Shown: positions 1 through 10,565, numbered from the stretch's first letter. The stretch: 64,000 nucleotides of DNA from Nemophila menziesii (GCA_029959085.1 JARWIR010000011.1:6945840-7009839); one strand, 5' to 3'. The notes: a model not told the origin generated them from the letters alone. Program-made: numbers and translations.

Positions 1-252
1 TTTTTTATTTTATTTAGTTTTCCAATTTATCTACACCTAATGTTATGTCTTTTTATAAATTAAACTCATTTTATAATTTTAATATATTCCAAATCTATCA
101 ACAAACTTCTAGTTCATATATTACTTCTTGAATTATAAATAGGAACAAACTTCTTGTAAATAATGTGTATATCAACAAACTTTGGTTTTGTAAAAATTGT
201 AAGCATATTTTCATCATCAAGTCTTTACAAATTGAGTGAAAAACTCATACCA
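1..252 (+). repeat. LTR/leader-like sequence, copy e (truncated by window edge)
   Basis: The sequence is repeated at 22,080-22,330 and 25,330-25,556 upstream of the other copia relics. It contains a plant-style TATA box, TATAAATAG, at 134-142, followed by a conserved stretch of about 110 bp. Position before gag and the TATA box suggest LTR U3/R or leader sequence, but neither LTR end nor a primer-binding site could be located, so the LTR identity is inferred. Confidence 0.5.
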
Positions 253-1370
253 ATGCATGCAACATGGGTTGATGCTTGCTCAAACCAAAGTGATGATGAA
301 GATCACGTAACCAATTATGTTTCTTTCTTGGCTACTGAAAAAGGAGAAGAAGATGAGGTAAACTCTACCTCTAACTTATGTTTATCTCAAGATTAAATAG
401 ATGATGGTATTGAAATATCTTATGATTTTTTACGTGATTACAAAAACTCTCTTAAATCAAACAAAAAATAAATTTTTTTAAAACTTTTTAGAAACTTCTT
501 TAGAAAGCAATAATGAACTCGAGGATAATACTTCCATCATTGTCAAATAAAATTCCTTTCTTATGGAAAAGTTATAATATCTAGAAGGAATTTTTTAAAT
601 TTTACACAATGATAAATATAATTTGATTTATTGTTAGGAAGCCAAGTTACTCGTCAAGAAAAGGGTGGCTTTTGTTTTGATCCCTTTGTTAATCTTAGTT
701 TCTCTAAAATCGTTTTTGTGAGAGCATGAAATTTAGTTTCCTCTTCTAGCTTTCCTTTTTCCAATTTTCATCTAAATACTTGTACCTATGGTTCCCATAT
801 TTATCTACGTAAAAGGAAAAAATAAATTGTAAAGAGAAAGGGCAACGTTAATCCCCATAAACCCAACTTGAATACCTAATATCTAATTCTATTACCTTGT
901 AGGGTAAGAAGAGTATCAATAAAAAAATATTGGTACTAGATAGTGGATTATATAGGAATATGAAGGAAAATGAATCACTCTTATACAAGATTAGAAGAAA
1001 AGGAGGTAATGGAAAAGTAACTTTCTTCAATAACGTGGGAGGAGAAGATTTTGAAAAAGGAACCATTGGTAGTAACGATTATTTTCTTATAAAAAGGTGC
1101 TTTTGTTAATTGATTATCTTGTTAGTTTAATCAATTTTGTGATGAATATTATAAGGTTAAATTAGAACCCTCTATATATGGTTTTTTACAAAATGAAAAA
1201 AAGAGGTTATTTTTACTGTGAATAGACTAGTTATTTACATAGTAAAATTTAAAATCTTATGTGCTAAAATGTTAGATAGTTATCGAGTTTAAAGATAATC
1301 ATTAGTTTCAAAAACTAATTCAAAGATATAGATTGTTACTGACATTTCTAGATTATACAAGATACTCATT
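253..1370 (+). pseudogene. Ty1/copia relic 1: gag C-terminus, gag-protease linker, protease remnant
   Basis: The relic starts with the acidic end of gag (253-396, MHATWVDACSNQSDDED), the stretch that normally follows the zinc knuckle in plant copia elements; the knuckle itself is missing because the leader is joined directly to this point. A linker with FVNLSFSKIVFVRA follows. At 939-980 the protease active-site region reads DSG-L-YRNMKENESL, where the family has DSGCSRHMTG-NESL, so the catalytic DSG triad survives but its surroundings do not. The pre-integrase motif is lost to a 138-bp deletion next to 1,290 relative to 27,741-27,890. Several stops and frame changes make it non-functional. 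The same leader-to-gag deletion junction occurs at 22,331, so the two relics descend from one broken copy. Confidence 0.75.
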
Positions 1371-2091
1371 GAGAAGACTGATAATTGAAGAAAAAGATTA
1401 ACATTTAAATTGAATGACTAGTCACTTTGTTATGTGAAATACATGTAATAAGACTCCTTAAAATATACGATCAAGATTACCCCTCCAAACTTGTAAATCT
1501 GAAAACTCAACTCCATTTATATAGTTAACGTCATCACATTATTGAATCATACTAACACTGTGACATCAAAGAAAGAAAAATTATAACATGGACAATAAGA
1601 ATATATAAAAAGTTGATTAAGAAATATAATATTGACAATCAGAATAGTCCCAAATCCTTTCTTTCCTTTTTAGGAAGGCGCAACCATGAGAGTGATTTAG
1701 GGGATCATCTGGAAGCTCAAAATTATTGAAGCCTCAACAATGTGACCTTTTTGGATGCTGATGACATAGCTAAGACTCTAAGAGAAGATGAAGTCATCCT
1801 TACCACCGTGGAGGAGGAAGTCGAGGAGAAAATTTGAGTAAGTGTGGGTTGGGATTATAGTGTAAGTATTTTAATTTAAGTTTAGATTAAAGAATCAAAG
1901 CGTAAAATGAAATATTTAATTGAGATTATAAGAGGTTCAAGGGATTTTAAAAAGTTGTGGGGAAGTTTTTAAGAATACTGAATGGATTATGAGAAAAATA
2001 AGTGTAGAGAAAAAAAATACTAGATACATGGCGTTTTATTATGAAAAATATGTCATATTTATTCCTTCTTTATTGTTAAAACCTAAAACAT

Positions 2092-2859
2092 CATGGTGGA
2101 TTGGGTATTCCCAATATAGAAACTATTAACAAGGTCTGCTTAATCATAGTGATATTTCCACAGTTCTCAATAAAGAAGTCGATTAGTTGGGTATAAATTG
2201 TAATAAGACTGTTGTTGATTGCTTTGGTAATTCAAGATGGCGGCTTCCTTCATCAATAGGTTGTTTACTTCTGTATCTACAAGTAATTACGCTCAATAAT
2301 CAAGGTGATAAAATATTCCAGAGTTAATCAATAAAAGGTAAATTCTCTTTAGCAAAACAATGAACAAAATAAATGAAGGCTTACCTGAGGTCAAATGGTA
2401 CAATATTGTATGGGGTAAGTGTTGTATTCCTCGCTTCTTCTTTATCACGTGGTCGCCTTGTCAAAATAGACTGGTCACCAAAAATCGATTATTAGAATGT
2501 GGATTACTTTCCAATCCTTCTGAATTTTGTTTAATCGGCGCGGAAGACCTTGATCATCTCATGGTCGCTGGCTCTTAAAGGATCCTCAAAAGCCGCTTGA
2601 TAAGTGTTGTATTTCTGTTGTTCCTTCGAACTCGGAAGACCTAATAAATGTTTGCATCAATTTCGGGACCAACAATGAGAAAACGATAATCATAGAGTTG
2701 TGCATCACTTGTTATATTTATGGTATCTGCACTAAGCCTAATAGAAGAATTCATGGAACTGGGAAATAGAGTGAGGATCAGATAAGCACTTATATCAACT
2801 CGCTGATCAACATCAAATTGAAAAAAGGGACTTTCGGAGTAAGGAAGGAAGATAATTAG
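2092..2859 (+). pseudogene. LINE 3' end: RT thumb region and zf-RVT domain, segment I
   Basis: This is the C-terminal part of a plant L1-type LINE ORF2. It begins with a degenerate copy of the GGLGI-N motif (clear in the segment II copy as PKHHGGLGIPNIETINKA), and continues through an open stretch at 2,360-2,578 with KWYNIVWGKC, FITW, QNRLVTKNRLLE and a residual C-x-I-G-A-x-D-x-x-H pattern. These are hallmarks of the zinc-binding reverse transcriptase domain zf-RVT (PF13966). It ends near FGVRKEDN and a stop at 2,857-2,859. Frame shifts near 2,094 and 2,575 and several stops disable it. It is absent from the opposite inverted-repeat arms, so it either inserted into this arm or was lost from the other. 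Confidence 0.75.
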
Positions 2860-3300
2860 AGACGAAATGGCATAATAATTGATTTCTCTTAATTTTAATT
2901 TTATGTAATGTTTTATTAAACTTTTTTTTTAAGTTGTAATGTTAGTAGGAAGGCTTACATTGGGCTTTTCTTGTAACCCATTGGGCTGGACAAAATAAAA
3001 TGGATGTTTGAGATACCCACTTAATAAAATTTAATGGATTTGCCGACAAAAAAACCCTAAACCACCCTCTTCAAATAAACATATAGTTACAAGTTTGTAT
3101 CAATTAATTCTACTCAATTTTTTTCAAACCTTTTATTATCTTCTTCCTCTTGTCCTTCTCTTTTAACGCCCCGCCATTATCACCTTCTCTTTGAATTCTT
3201 TCATGCACATAAATTTTTAACATCCCCTTATACCGTGTTTAGCCTGTTTGTCTTATAGAAGACTTGCAATTTCACTATACTTTTATATCGAACGTTGATC
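2860..3300 (+). other. LINE 3' flank and possible promoter/5'UTR-like stretch
   Basis: No coding sequence seen. It holds a conserved GGGCTGGACAAAA stretch (2,984) and a single AAACCCTAAACC telo-box-like motif at about 3,052. The motif recurs in the same place at about 29,595 and 41,241. A pyrimidine-rich run follows at 3,120-3,170. The layout resembles a plant promoter or 5' leader upstream of the KIX-type exons, but this is inference. Confidence 0.3.
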
Positions 3301-3331
3301 ATGACATTTCAATCAAGATATCATAGACAAG
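3301..3331 (+). pseudogene. Candidate first coding exon of the KIX/MED15-like gene fragment
   Basis: ATG at 3,301 opens MTFQSRYHRQ followed by a GTAAAA donor at 3,332. It lies upstream of the recognisable KIX exons at 4,699 onward. In segment II the same place (29,782) has a stop, and in segment III (about 41,483) the ATG is lost. The link to the downstream exons is inferred from position only; an exon between 3,331 and 4,699 would still be needed to join the reading frames. Confidence 0.3.
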
Positions 3332-3894
3332 GTAAAATTTAATATAGTATTTTTAAAACTATTTCATAGCTTTATATTTGTACTTTGTCATTAGACATTT
3401 TGAGATTTAAGTTCAGAACATAAAAAAATGCTTATGTTTTTTGTTGTTGGTTTATTAATAAGCAATGAGTAAATTACGTTTTTATAATTGATATTATCTA
3501 ATCGTAATTATGATCCATAATATTTTTGTTTGCAATTTCTCATTTCCTGGTTTAAAATTTCTGTTAAGTTAGTTAAACCTAACTTTGATTAAATGGATTT
3601 GTTTATCAATTAAGTAAATGTTTTATAATGAAAATGAAAGAAAATATAATGTTGGTTTCCAGTGATAATCTCTCTCAATATATTTATTGATTAAACATAA
3701 TCATGTATATTGGCTAGATTTTTAATTGATACTTGTTTAATAAATTTAAGATTCTTATTGAGTATTCCTTTCTTTTGTAGTGTTTCTTTATTTTTATATG
3801 CTAAGATATAATATAATGAATATTGATAATGATAGTACTTAAAATCCTCTTTGTCATAATCTATGTTAAATATAATTATCTATGTTAAAAATAT

Positions 3895-4085
3895 GAGTAA
3901 TGATATTTGTCACCCTTTTTGTATCACCCTTTTATCACCTCCTACGTGTATGCTTACATGTACCAATGAATTGATTTCTCTATCCTATTTAATTTTTCTC
4001 TATCTTCTATTCAAGGAAATCAAAACATATATATAGAAAGGTGATAAAAGGGTGACATGAAAAGGGGTGACATATATCATTACTC
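3895..4085. mobile_element. 191-bp MITE with ~46-bp TIRs and 9-bp target duplication (Mutator-like)
   Basis: The element starts GAGTAATGATATTTGTCACC and ends with the near-complement GGTGACATATATCATTACTC. The terminal inverted repeats run about 46 bp with a few mismatches and contain a repeated TCACCC. It is flanked by TAAAAATAT at 3,886-3,894 and 4,086-4,094, a 9-bp direct repeat. Both paralogous segments carry the empty site with one copy of TAAAAATAT (30,368-30,376 and 42,062-42,070). A 9-bp duplication is typical of Mutator-superfamily elements; family assignment rests on that alone. Confidence 0.88.
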
Positions 4086-4698
4086 TAAAAATATTACTTG
4101 TCAAGAAAAATAAACGAATTAAGAAAACTAAGTGTATCAATATCAAAAAAAAATCTAGGATTTAAGTGTTCTTTTTCTATAATAAAAAAATGAGAAATAC
4201 TCAATAGTTTTTTATAACTATAATTTGCAATATACCAAAGCATGAATGATCAAATAAAAAACTATACATTATAGAAATTGAATTTATTATGTAGCGTGTC
4301 TTTTCATTCTCTCAATATAGAAGTAAAGTTCTCACTATCACCACTCGATTGTTTGGTTTAATTTTCATGTATCTCTTTAAAATTTGTTCAAGCTACTTAT
4401 ATAAATTACTATTGTACGATCAATAATTTTAGTTTTTAATTTCAATAAATAGTAAATTTTGAAACCTTAATAATTTTTTATCTTGTAGCAAGTTGATCGG
4501 TAAACAAAATTTTTGTAAAGATGTATATACTATTGGAGCTCGGAGGTGGTCCAGATGAATAACTTTTACTTTATATAAAAATAATGTTTATTTGAAAAAT
4601 AATAATAACTCGTTAAAATACAACCGCATCTACACTTGTTTTTAATTTTGATAGAAAAGTTGAGAGTATATTTGTTTTGCTACTTTGTTTAAGCGTAG

Positions 4699-5391
4699 GC
4701 CAGTTTTACAATTGAGTCGGATCATGAGGTACCTTGTTGAAAACACTTTTGTATATTTTCTCAAATTAATATGACATATTTTAATGTTTGACAGATACAT
4801 ATTCGAGACCTTGCAAACAGTTTTTTATCCAAATAGAGTACCCAATGGACTTGAAAAACTTGTCATGAGATTTGAAGATAAGTGTTACAGTGATGCAACA
4901 AGTAGGGTAAATATGAAATAATAGTTAATTTTAGTTTTTAGTAATGTTTATGTTTACTTGTTTTTAAATTTTTTTAATAAATTGCAGACAGATTACTTGC
5001 AAATAATTTCATCCTAGCTCAAAAGTATAGGCCACAAGGAGAGAATGATAGGTGATTTAATTGCATTTAGCTTCCTTTTTTCCTTATATGAATAATAATG
5101 ATAATAATGAGATGGGACATCACAAGTTCACCTGAAAGAGCAGGTGTTAGCGCCTCTACATGGCTCCAATCAAGCTGTACCGCTAAATGTGGGTTGTCAT
5201 ATAATATTAAGCATGTAGAACGGTTCGGGTTTTGCTCCTGCAAATTCATGCAAATTCATGGGGCCCACAGGCTGACCAAACATATAGTTTTGGCAACATA
5301 CAGCCGCAAAGTCATCATCAAGACATTCAATTGGACCCACAACAGAAAGGATGAAAAGTGTAGTTTCGTCAACTTCTTTACAACTACTTAG
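4699..5391 (+). pseudogene. KIX-domain (Mediator MED15-like) gene fragment, segment I
   Basis: Four exon-like blocks with GT-AG borders and compatible phases are visible: 4,699-4,728, 4,795-4,906, 4,988-5,051 and roughly 5,110-5,391. Joined, the first three give a KIX-like helix bundle: SRIM-RYIFETLQT, then LEKLVMRFEDKCYSDATSR, then TDYLQIISS, ending GHKERMI. This matches the plant MED15 KIX pattern (ETL, RFE-K, A-TS-xDYL-x-I). The KIX domain binds transcription activators in the Mediator tail. The last block is Q/H-rich (QSHHQD in the segment II copy), also MED15-like. Here a Lys-to-stop change (TAG at 5,015-5,017) and a direct duplication of GCAAATTCATG near 5,240 break it. It is a partial, dead copy. 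Confidence 0.65.
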
Positions 5392-6078
5392 TTTACTTTC
5401 ATGTATATATGTTCCTCCAGCTTTCTTTGTTACTTCAACTTCATATATATAGTAATCTAATAATTGTATATACCTTCTTTAGACTCTAATTCATATATAA
5501 AAGGAGATTGGCAAGAGGAGATCTATAAAAAGGTAATAAGTTTTGAAAAACATATATAAATACACTAATTTTCTATTAAAAATTCTAATACATGAGGGAT
5601 AAGTACATTAGAGATAACCATTGTACAGGTCCAAAAAAAAGCTTGATTATGAAAAAATGCATGATAGATCCCTATATTATAACTATATTGTACTATAGGT
5701 ATATGTGTATGTAATAAAAAAATTTAGACCATAGTGGGGGTTTTCGACCTTTTGTCATACCATTGTGTATTTAACAATTACCACTTAACGGTTTCTCCTT
5801 TACACTATTCACAACACTAAATCTTTTCAAATCAGTCGTTAACAATACATTATTTGCAAAAACTCCCATTATTTCACACTACATAACATAATCTATTAAA
5901 TTTCAAAAATCAATTTCCACTTCTATTTAATACCTAGGACATTGATCTCGTACTATACATACAAGTAAATTTTAATTGTGTTTTCTTTCAAAAAAAATAA
6001 TTGAGTTTATTTAAAAAATTTAGCATGACAAACAAGGCGGATCTTAAGAACTATCATAATCCAGATTCATCATATTAT
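5392..6078. other. Non-coding sequence and stub of the right inverted-repeat arm
   Basis: No gene seen. The stretch is collinear with 31,723-32,410 and 43,366-44,052. The last ~90 bp (5,990-6,078) is the inner end of the right inverted-repeat arm. Around 6,078 the sequence jumps to what lies at about 45,735 in segment III, so about 1.7 kb is missing here. ATCAG occurs at the junction. Confidence 0.55.
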
Positions 6079-6665
6079 ATTTTATCAGCCTAAATATCAT
6101 CAACTGTTCATCCAATCGCCATTCTAACTCCTATCTACATAAATCCTATAATAAACTAAATACCAAAAATCCCACCATTATCTGTCTAAATCACATCTAA
6201 CTAAATCTCACAAAAGTCTAAATTCCATCAACCTTCCAGATCTCACCAATATTCTAAATCCTATCAACTGTATAAACTCCATCAACATTGTCTAAATCCC
6301 ATCAACATTATTGATCCCATCAGACGTGAGATTTAGACCGTTGATGGAAATTTGAATGTTGGTGCGATTTGGACAGTTGATGTAATTTAGTTAGAATTCA
6401 GACAAATGATGGGACTAAGACGGTCTGATGGGATTTGCACGCCTTATGAGATTAATAATGTTTGTGGAAGAATTTAGAATGATGATGGATTTAAACAGTT
6501 GATTTGATTTAGAGAGATAATATACATGATGAAATTTAGTCTTTTGATGTAATTTAAATAGTTGATGAAAACTTGATTGTTGATGGGATTTATAATATTG
6601 ATAGGGTTTGGACAGTTGATATGACTTATATAGTCGATTTGTTTAAGTATGTTGATAGGATTTAG
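6079..6665. repeat. 18-bp minisatellite in inverted arrangement (foldback), segment I
   Basis: The left half is built of variants of AAATCCCATCAAC and the right half of variants of GTTGATGGGATTT, the reverse complement. The switch lies at about 6,322 around CCCATCAGACGTGAGATTT. The two halves can fold on each other over several hundred bases. The repeat register is poorer here than in segment II. Confidence 0.8.
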
Positions 6666-6666
6666 A

Positions 6667-6861
6667 CAACTGATGAAATTTATTTGTACCATCACAATCA
6701 TGTTAATGATCGCAATAGGAGTTGTAACACTTAAGTCTGCAATAAAAGTTCCTGAAGTATTGTTAACCAAATTAGATGAACTAGACATTGAAATATATAT
6801 GCTAGAAAAATCTCTCACTATTATAGTAGTAATATCAAACAAGTTATCAGTACGCTTTTGA
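6667..6861. other. Unidentified open fragment, segment I copy
   Basis: I do not recognise this sequence. On the plus strand it reads MIAIGVVTLKSAIKVPEV, then TKLDELDIEIYMLEKSL and VISNKLS up to 6,861. The corresponding piece of segment II (34,672-34,839) is open in the same frame with conservative changes. The minus strand is open as well, so the coding strand is uncertain. It could be an exon of a captured gene: AATTTGCAG (intact at 34,840-34,848) follows it. Confidence 0.3.
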
Positions 6862-7559
6862 AAATTGCAGTTACTTAAGAAAGCAAAATAATATATATAC
6901 ATTTAAAAATTAATTACAATTTTGTCAAAGGATATAATTGTGAAAACATCAACCATAAAATAAAAATATAATTTTATCCCGTATCTAGACCTCATTATTA
7001 TTATTGTAGGCGTGGAATTATGATTACATCAAGAAAGATCTGCATTTATCAAGTTGATAGCTATAAAACTATATCAATACATATATTGAACCTGAATATA
7101 GGCAAAAGAATATGACGACTATCAAAAATAAACAATCAAACTCCAAACAAAGATATATTTAGATTACTTATACAGAAAGTCAAGAAAACAAAAATGTTAA
7201 GGTAAAATTGTTAAATTTTGTTACACCAAATAATGTGTGTTGATGGGATTGATCCCATCTGACAATTTTTCTCACAAAATTAGCACCCACTGCAATTTTT
7301 CAAACTAAGGCTTCTTAGAATAAAAAAACTCTTCAACTGTTGAATTTATACAAAGAAAGAAAAAATCCAATTTTAAGTCATGAAAACTTCAATTACCCAC
7401 TAAAGTTAAGTCAATCATTAACATTGAATTTGAAATAAAGCTGATTTCATGTTTGAATGTTTATGTCGATCAAAATTTCACTTATTTGTCTAAGATTGAT
7501 GATTTGATGTTCTATCTCTTTTTATTCCTCAACATTAAGGCAAAATTGTATCATACAAA
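6862..7559. other. No gene seen; collinear with segments II and III
   Basis: A+T-rich sequence with stops in all frames. It matches about 34,840-35,487 and 46,440-47,150. Part of it (7,250-7,560) may be degraded sequence downstream of the antisense PPR fragment, but no motif remains. Confidence 0.4.
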
Positions 7560-7925
7560 TTAACATTCAATATTGTATGCCCATTCATTAGCAACATACT
7601 GATGAATATCTACCAAAACTGTTGTAATAACGACATTCCATGACCCACCATCTCTCTCAAGCATTTTGTTAAATAGGGTTGTTACGTCTTTTAAGCATCT
7701 ATATTTATCATATGTTTTAATAACTATGTTCTGCAAGAAAACTGGTGGTCACAGGTGAAATAAGAGGAGGTGAGACTTGAGCCTCAACAATGGCTTTGGA
7801 TTGGGAGCATATTTGGAAAAGGTGAGCGATAGAAAATAAACCATGAAGGATGGGTATGGCTTTGGGAAGTTCATCCAAATTGATGTTGTTGAGGATTTTG
7901 ATTTACAACTTTAACATTTGTGGGT
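7560..7925 (-). pseudogene. PPR-protein gene fragment (N-terminal part), segment I
   Basis: Read on the minus strand, the end is open for about 60 codons: FLQNIVIKTYDKYRC, LKDVTTLFNKMLERD, GGSWNVVITT, then a stop at 7,560. This is a plant PLS-class pentatricopeptide pattern (N-x-x-I-x-x-Y-x-K-C-x-x-x-x-x-A-x-x-L-F-x-x-M-x-E-R-D-x-x-S-W-N). Upstream, in another frame, AHLFQICSQSKAIVEAQ fits the N-terminal PPR leader of the same type of protein. PPR proteins bind organellar RNA. A stop (CGA-type Arg to TGA) near the PPVF motif and one frameshift disable it. It is antisense to all surrounding retroelements and occurs in all three segments. Confidence 0.7.
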
Positions 7926-8064
7926 TTTGACGGTTTGGACAGGCAGGAGGTGGTGGTTTTGTAGTTGAGATTGATGGCCAAGAGCATCGATTTGAAATTA
8001 ATTTTTGAGATTTTAGTAGTATTTAATATGTAATAGAGAGGGTAAATATGTAATCTTTACCTAT

Positions 8065-9620
8065 ATGATTAATTTATTATTCTTTGGGGCAAGTAAAATA
8101 TTAATTTAATTTTTTTGGTCATGTACACCTTATAAATAAAACAATTATTTAAAAAAATTGATATCAAAATTTATTATATTATTTTAAAAAGAAATTGTGC
8201 CTTAAAATATAAATGTTATTTCTTAATTTTCTTAATTAAACAATAAAAAAATTTAAAAAAATAAAATATGAAATTACATATTTATATACGTAGTTAATGA
8301 AGGTAACATTTTTTAAGAGTGTTGACATTTTTTACTGTTAAATATATAAATTTTTTCTTGTTTAAAAAGAGTTTTGACAAAAGACAAAAAAACTAGGAAA
8401 ATTCCTAATAGGGTATTGGTGAACATCTAAGCAAATCTATTACCTCTTCCACAAGATCAAAAGAGCAAACTCGTGATGATAAATATTATTACTGAACTTA
8501 AGAACAAGATATATGGAGAGAATATTTTTTCTATATCTAAAACTAGTTTAGTATAATATAAAGATTTTAATATATATAATTTTAAAAAGTAAAGAGTATA
8601 ATTAGAGATGTGGGTATTATATATTTATTAAACAAAAAATATGCATTGAATATATTCTTATAAAATTAAGATTTTAGTAGTACATAATGTTATAAATATA
8701 ATTTTATTGGTAATAATTCTAAAAAAAATCTTTTACTAAAAGGATAAAAGAGAAAAAAGATATGTGTATTATTGTTTTATTCGGGGTGAAAGTACTATAT
8801 TAGGTTAAGAGGAATTTTATACAAGACATAAAGTGTGTATTGGTAGATATTACATCAAATAAATAGAGCTCATGAGACGCAAAATATATAAAGATTTTGG
8901 TGTCTCAAGCAAACCTTATAAGAGTTATAAGAAGGATGAGCTTACTTGCTATCATTATCATAAGATTCGTCATCTCTACCCTAAAGTGATTATAAAGATC
9001 ATGTAGCCAACTATGTTTCTTTCATGGCTACTTAAAAATAAAAAAAAGATGAGGTAAACTCCAACTCTAACTTATGTTTATCTCATGATCAATTAGATGA
9101 TGGTATTAAATTATCGTATGATTTTTTTAACGTGATTACAACACTTTCTTAAATATAACGAAAAATCAAATATTTGAAAACTTTTTATAAATTTATTTAG
9201 GAAACAATTATGAGCTTGAGGATAATAACTCTTTCATTGTCAAATAAAATTCATTTCTTTTGCAAAATGAAAAGATCTAGAAGGAATTGTTTAAAGTTTA
9301 CACAAAAAAGAATATTATGATATATCGTTAGAAATCCAAGTTACTCATCAAGAGAATGGTGGTTTATGTTTTATCCCTTTGTTAATCTAAATTCCTCTAA
9401 TATCATTTTTGTGAGAGCATCAAATATATTTTCCTGTTCTAGATTTCCTTTTTCCAAATTTGATCAAACACTTTTACCTATAGTGAACCCGATGATCACG
9501 ATGTGGGTGATTGAAAATATCATTAACAACCTTAATGGTCCACTGATTTATCCATATAAAAGGAAAAAATAAAGTGTAAAGAGAAATGGAAACACTAACC
9601 TCCATAAACCTAAATTAAAT
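8065..9620 (+). pseudogene. Ty1/copia relic 2: leader, gag zinc knuckle, gag-protease linker
   Basis: The first ~780 bp match the spacer of the tandem-array unit (from the CTTTGGGGCAAGTAAAATATT stretch). Gag is readable at 8,872-9,006: MRRKIYKDFGVSSKPYKSYK, then ELTCYHYHKIRHLYPK. The knuckle pattern C-x2-C-x4-H-x4-C has Tyr for the second Cys, and the end of the knuckle is deleted. The linker is open at 9,366-9,572 (FVNLNSSNIIFVRASN). It is partial and broken. Its copies are relics 5 and 6 in segments II and III. Confidence 0.75.
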
Positions 9621-9627
9621 TGTAAAA

Positions 9628-9752
9628 GTACTGAGTATAAGTCCCATACTCAGTACAAAGTACTAAGTACGAGTACCATACTCAAAGAAAAATAATTGAG
9701 TATGAGACCCAAACTCAGTATTTTTATTGAGTATAGGAATAATACTCAATAA
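9628..9752. repeat. Cluster of short palindromes based on GTACTGAGTA / TATTGAGTAT
   Basis: GTACTGAGTA at 9,628-9,637 pairs perfectly with TACTCAGTAC at 9,647-9,656 (loop of 9 nt). TTATTGAGTAT at 9,724-9,734 pairs with ATACTCAATAA at 9,742-9,752. Further half-sites lie between. The cluster follows the copia relic in all three segments (also 37,560-37,640 and 49,225-49,330). Function unknown. Confidence 0.75.
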
Positions 9753-9989
9753 AAATGCCTCACATTTTTTATTTATTTCTAGTAAATAAATAATCGACAT
9801 AATTTTCCTCGTATTATGTATCTTGGTCCGTCAAGGTACCATTACTTTATTTCGGGTAATACATATTCCATTGTTTGTTGGCTGAATAATTGATGTCGTG
9901 TTATTTGGATGTGCACATTCTACAATTTTTACAATTTTATAATTATTCATTAGATTTCCTTCTTCGAGGTTGGTATATATTGAACTGAC
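9753..9989. other. No gene seen
   Basis: A+T-rich sequence without recognisable coding content. Up to about 9,825 it matches segment III to 49,389, where array 2 begins. Confidence 0.4.
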
Positions 9990-10140
9990 TGACGTACCAT
10001 ACTTCATGAATTAGTTATAGACATTAGAGATCTACAACCCTATGTTCATTAGATACATAACAGGTTTATCACGATTTATGCATTTGTTAAATCCATCAAG
10101 TTGAATATTTGTTATATGTCTATTTGAGAAAATAATTATA
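9990..10140 (+). pseudogene. Possible copia RT/RNase H junction remnant
   Basis: A plus-strand frame reads VPYFMN, then YNPMFIRYITG, LSRFMHLLNPSS, which resembles the copia stretch around RPDIMY-V-L-SRFM-NPS before the RNase H domain. Two stops interrupt it. The match is short and was judged from memory of the family, so it is tentative. Confidence 0.35.
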
Positions 10141-10565
10141 ATGCTCGTGTTTATGACATGTTTTGGGATTTCAAAACATTCAACATACTTATAAATATAT
10201 CAGGTATATTATTTTTTTATATTTTGAAAATGGATATTCTTTTGAACTTCATGTTATAATTCTTTAGTTGGAGGTAGAGATGGGACAATAAATTTTATTT
10301 CACGATACGTCATGCAACTTTAAGGTTCCTTGTCCCTTTTACTTAACAAGGGGAAAATCACGCATCTCTTTCAAATGACACTCCTCATAACGTGTTTTAT
10401 GATATCAATTTATAGGGACTCAATCCAATAAAAGAAAAAGAATCAAACTCAACAAAAATCACATATCGTCGGTTGGGATTGTCTATTAATTTTACTAGAT
10501 AACCTAAAACATATGGGTAGTTACTTGATAAAAAATTTCATCATTCTTATTAATATATAGTCTAA
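10141..10565. other. No gene seen
   Basis: Non-coding A+T-rich sequence; nothing recognised on either strand. Confidence 0.4.

Larger units (their letters stand above)
1371..3880 (+). repeat. Left arm of long inverted repeat, segment I
   Basis: Read on the opposite strand, 43,985-45,222 (segment III) and 32,345-33,400 (segment II) align with this stretch in three blocks: about 1,371-1,830, 2,036-2,091 and 3,125-3,880. The extra parts of this arm are about 200 bp near 1,830-2,035 and the LINE-bearing 2,092-3,124. Conserved landmarks include the ATGCTAAGATATAATAT stretch near 3,798 and the AATCAAGATATCA stretch near 3,311. In segment I the matching right arm is mostly deleted; only about 5,990-6,078 remains. 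Identity was judged by eye and is moderate, so the duplication is old. Confidence 0.7.

Noticed and set aside
3050..3064. AAACCCTAAACC as a telomeric repeat
   Set aside because: A single motif in each segment, not a tandem run; more like a telo-box near a former promoter.
3768..3781. CTTTTGTAGTG as the partner end of a CACTA element
   Set aside because: It differs from the expected TTTCTTGTAGTG, sits in an inverted-repeat arm far from 37,975, and lacks flanking duplications.
5067..5249. Minus-strand frame with NPHLAVQLDWSHVEALTPAL
   Set aside because: Antisense to the last exon block of the KIX/MED15-like fragment, where the plus strand gives a consistent spliced reading.
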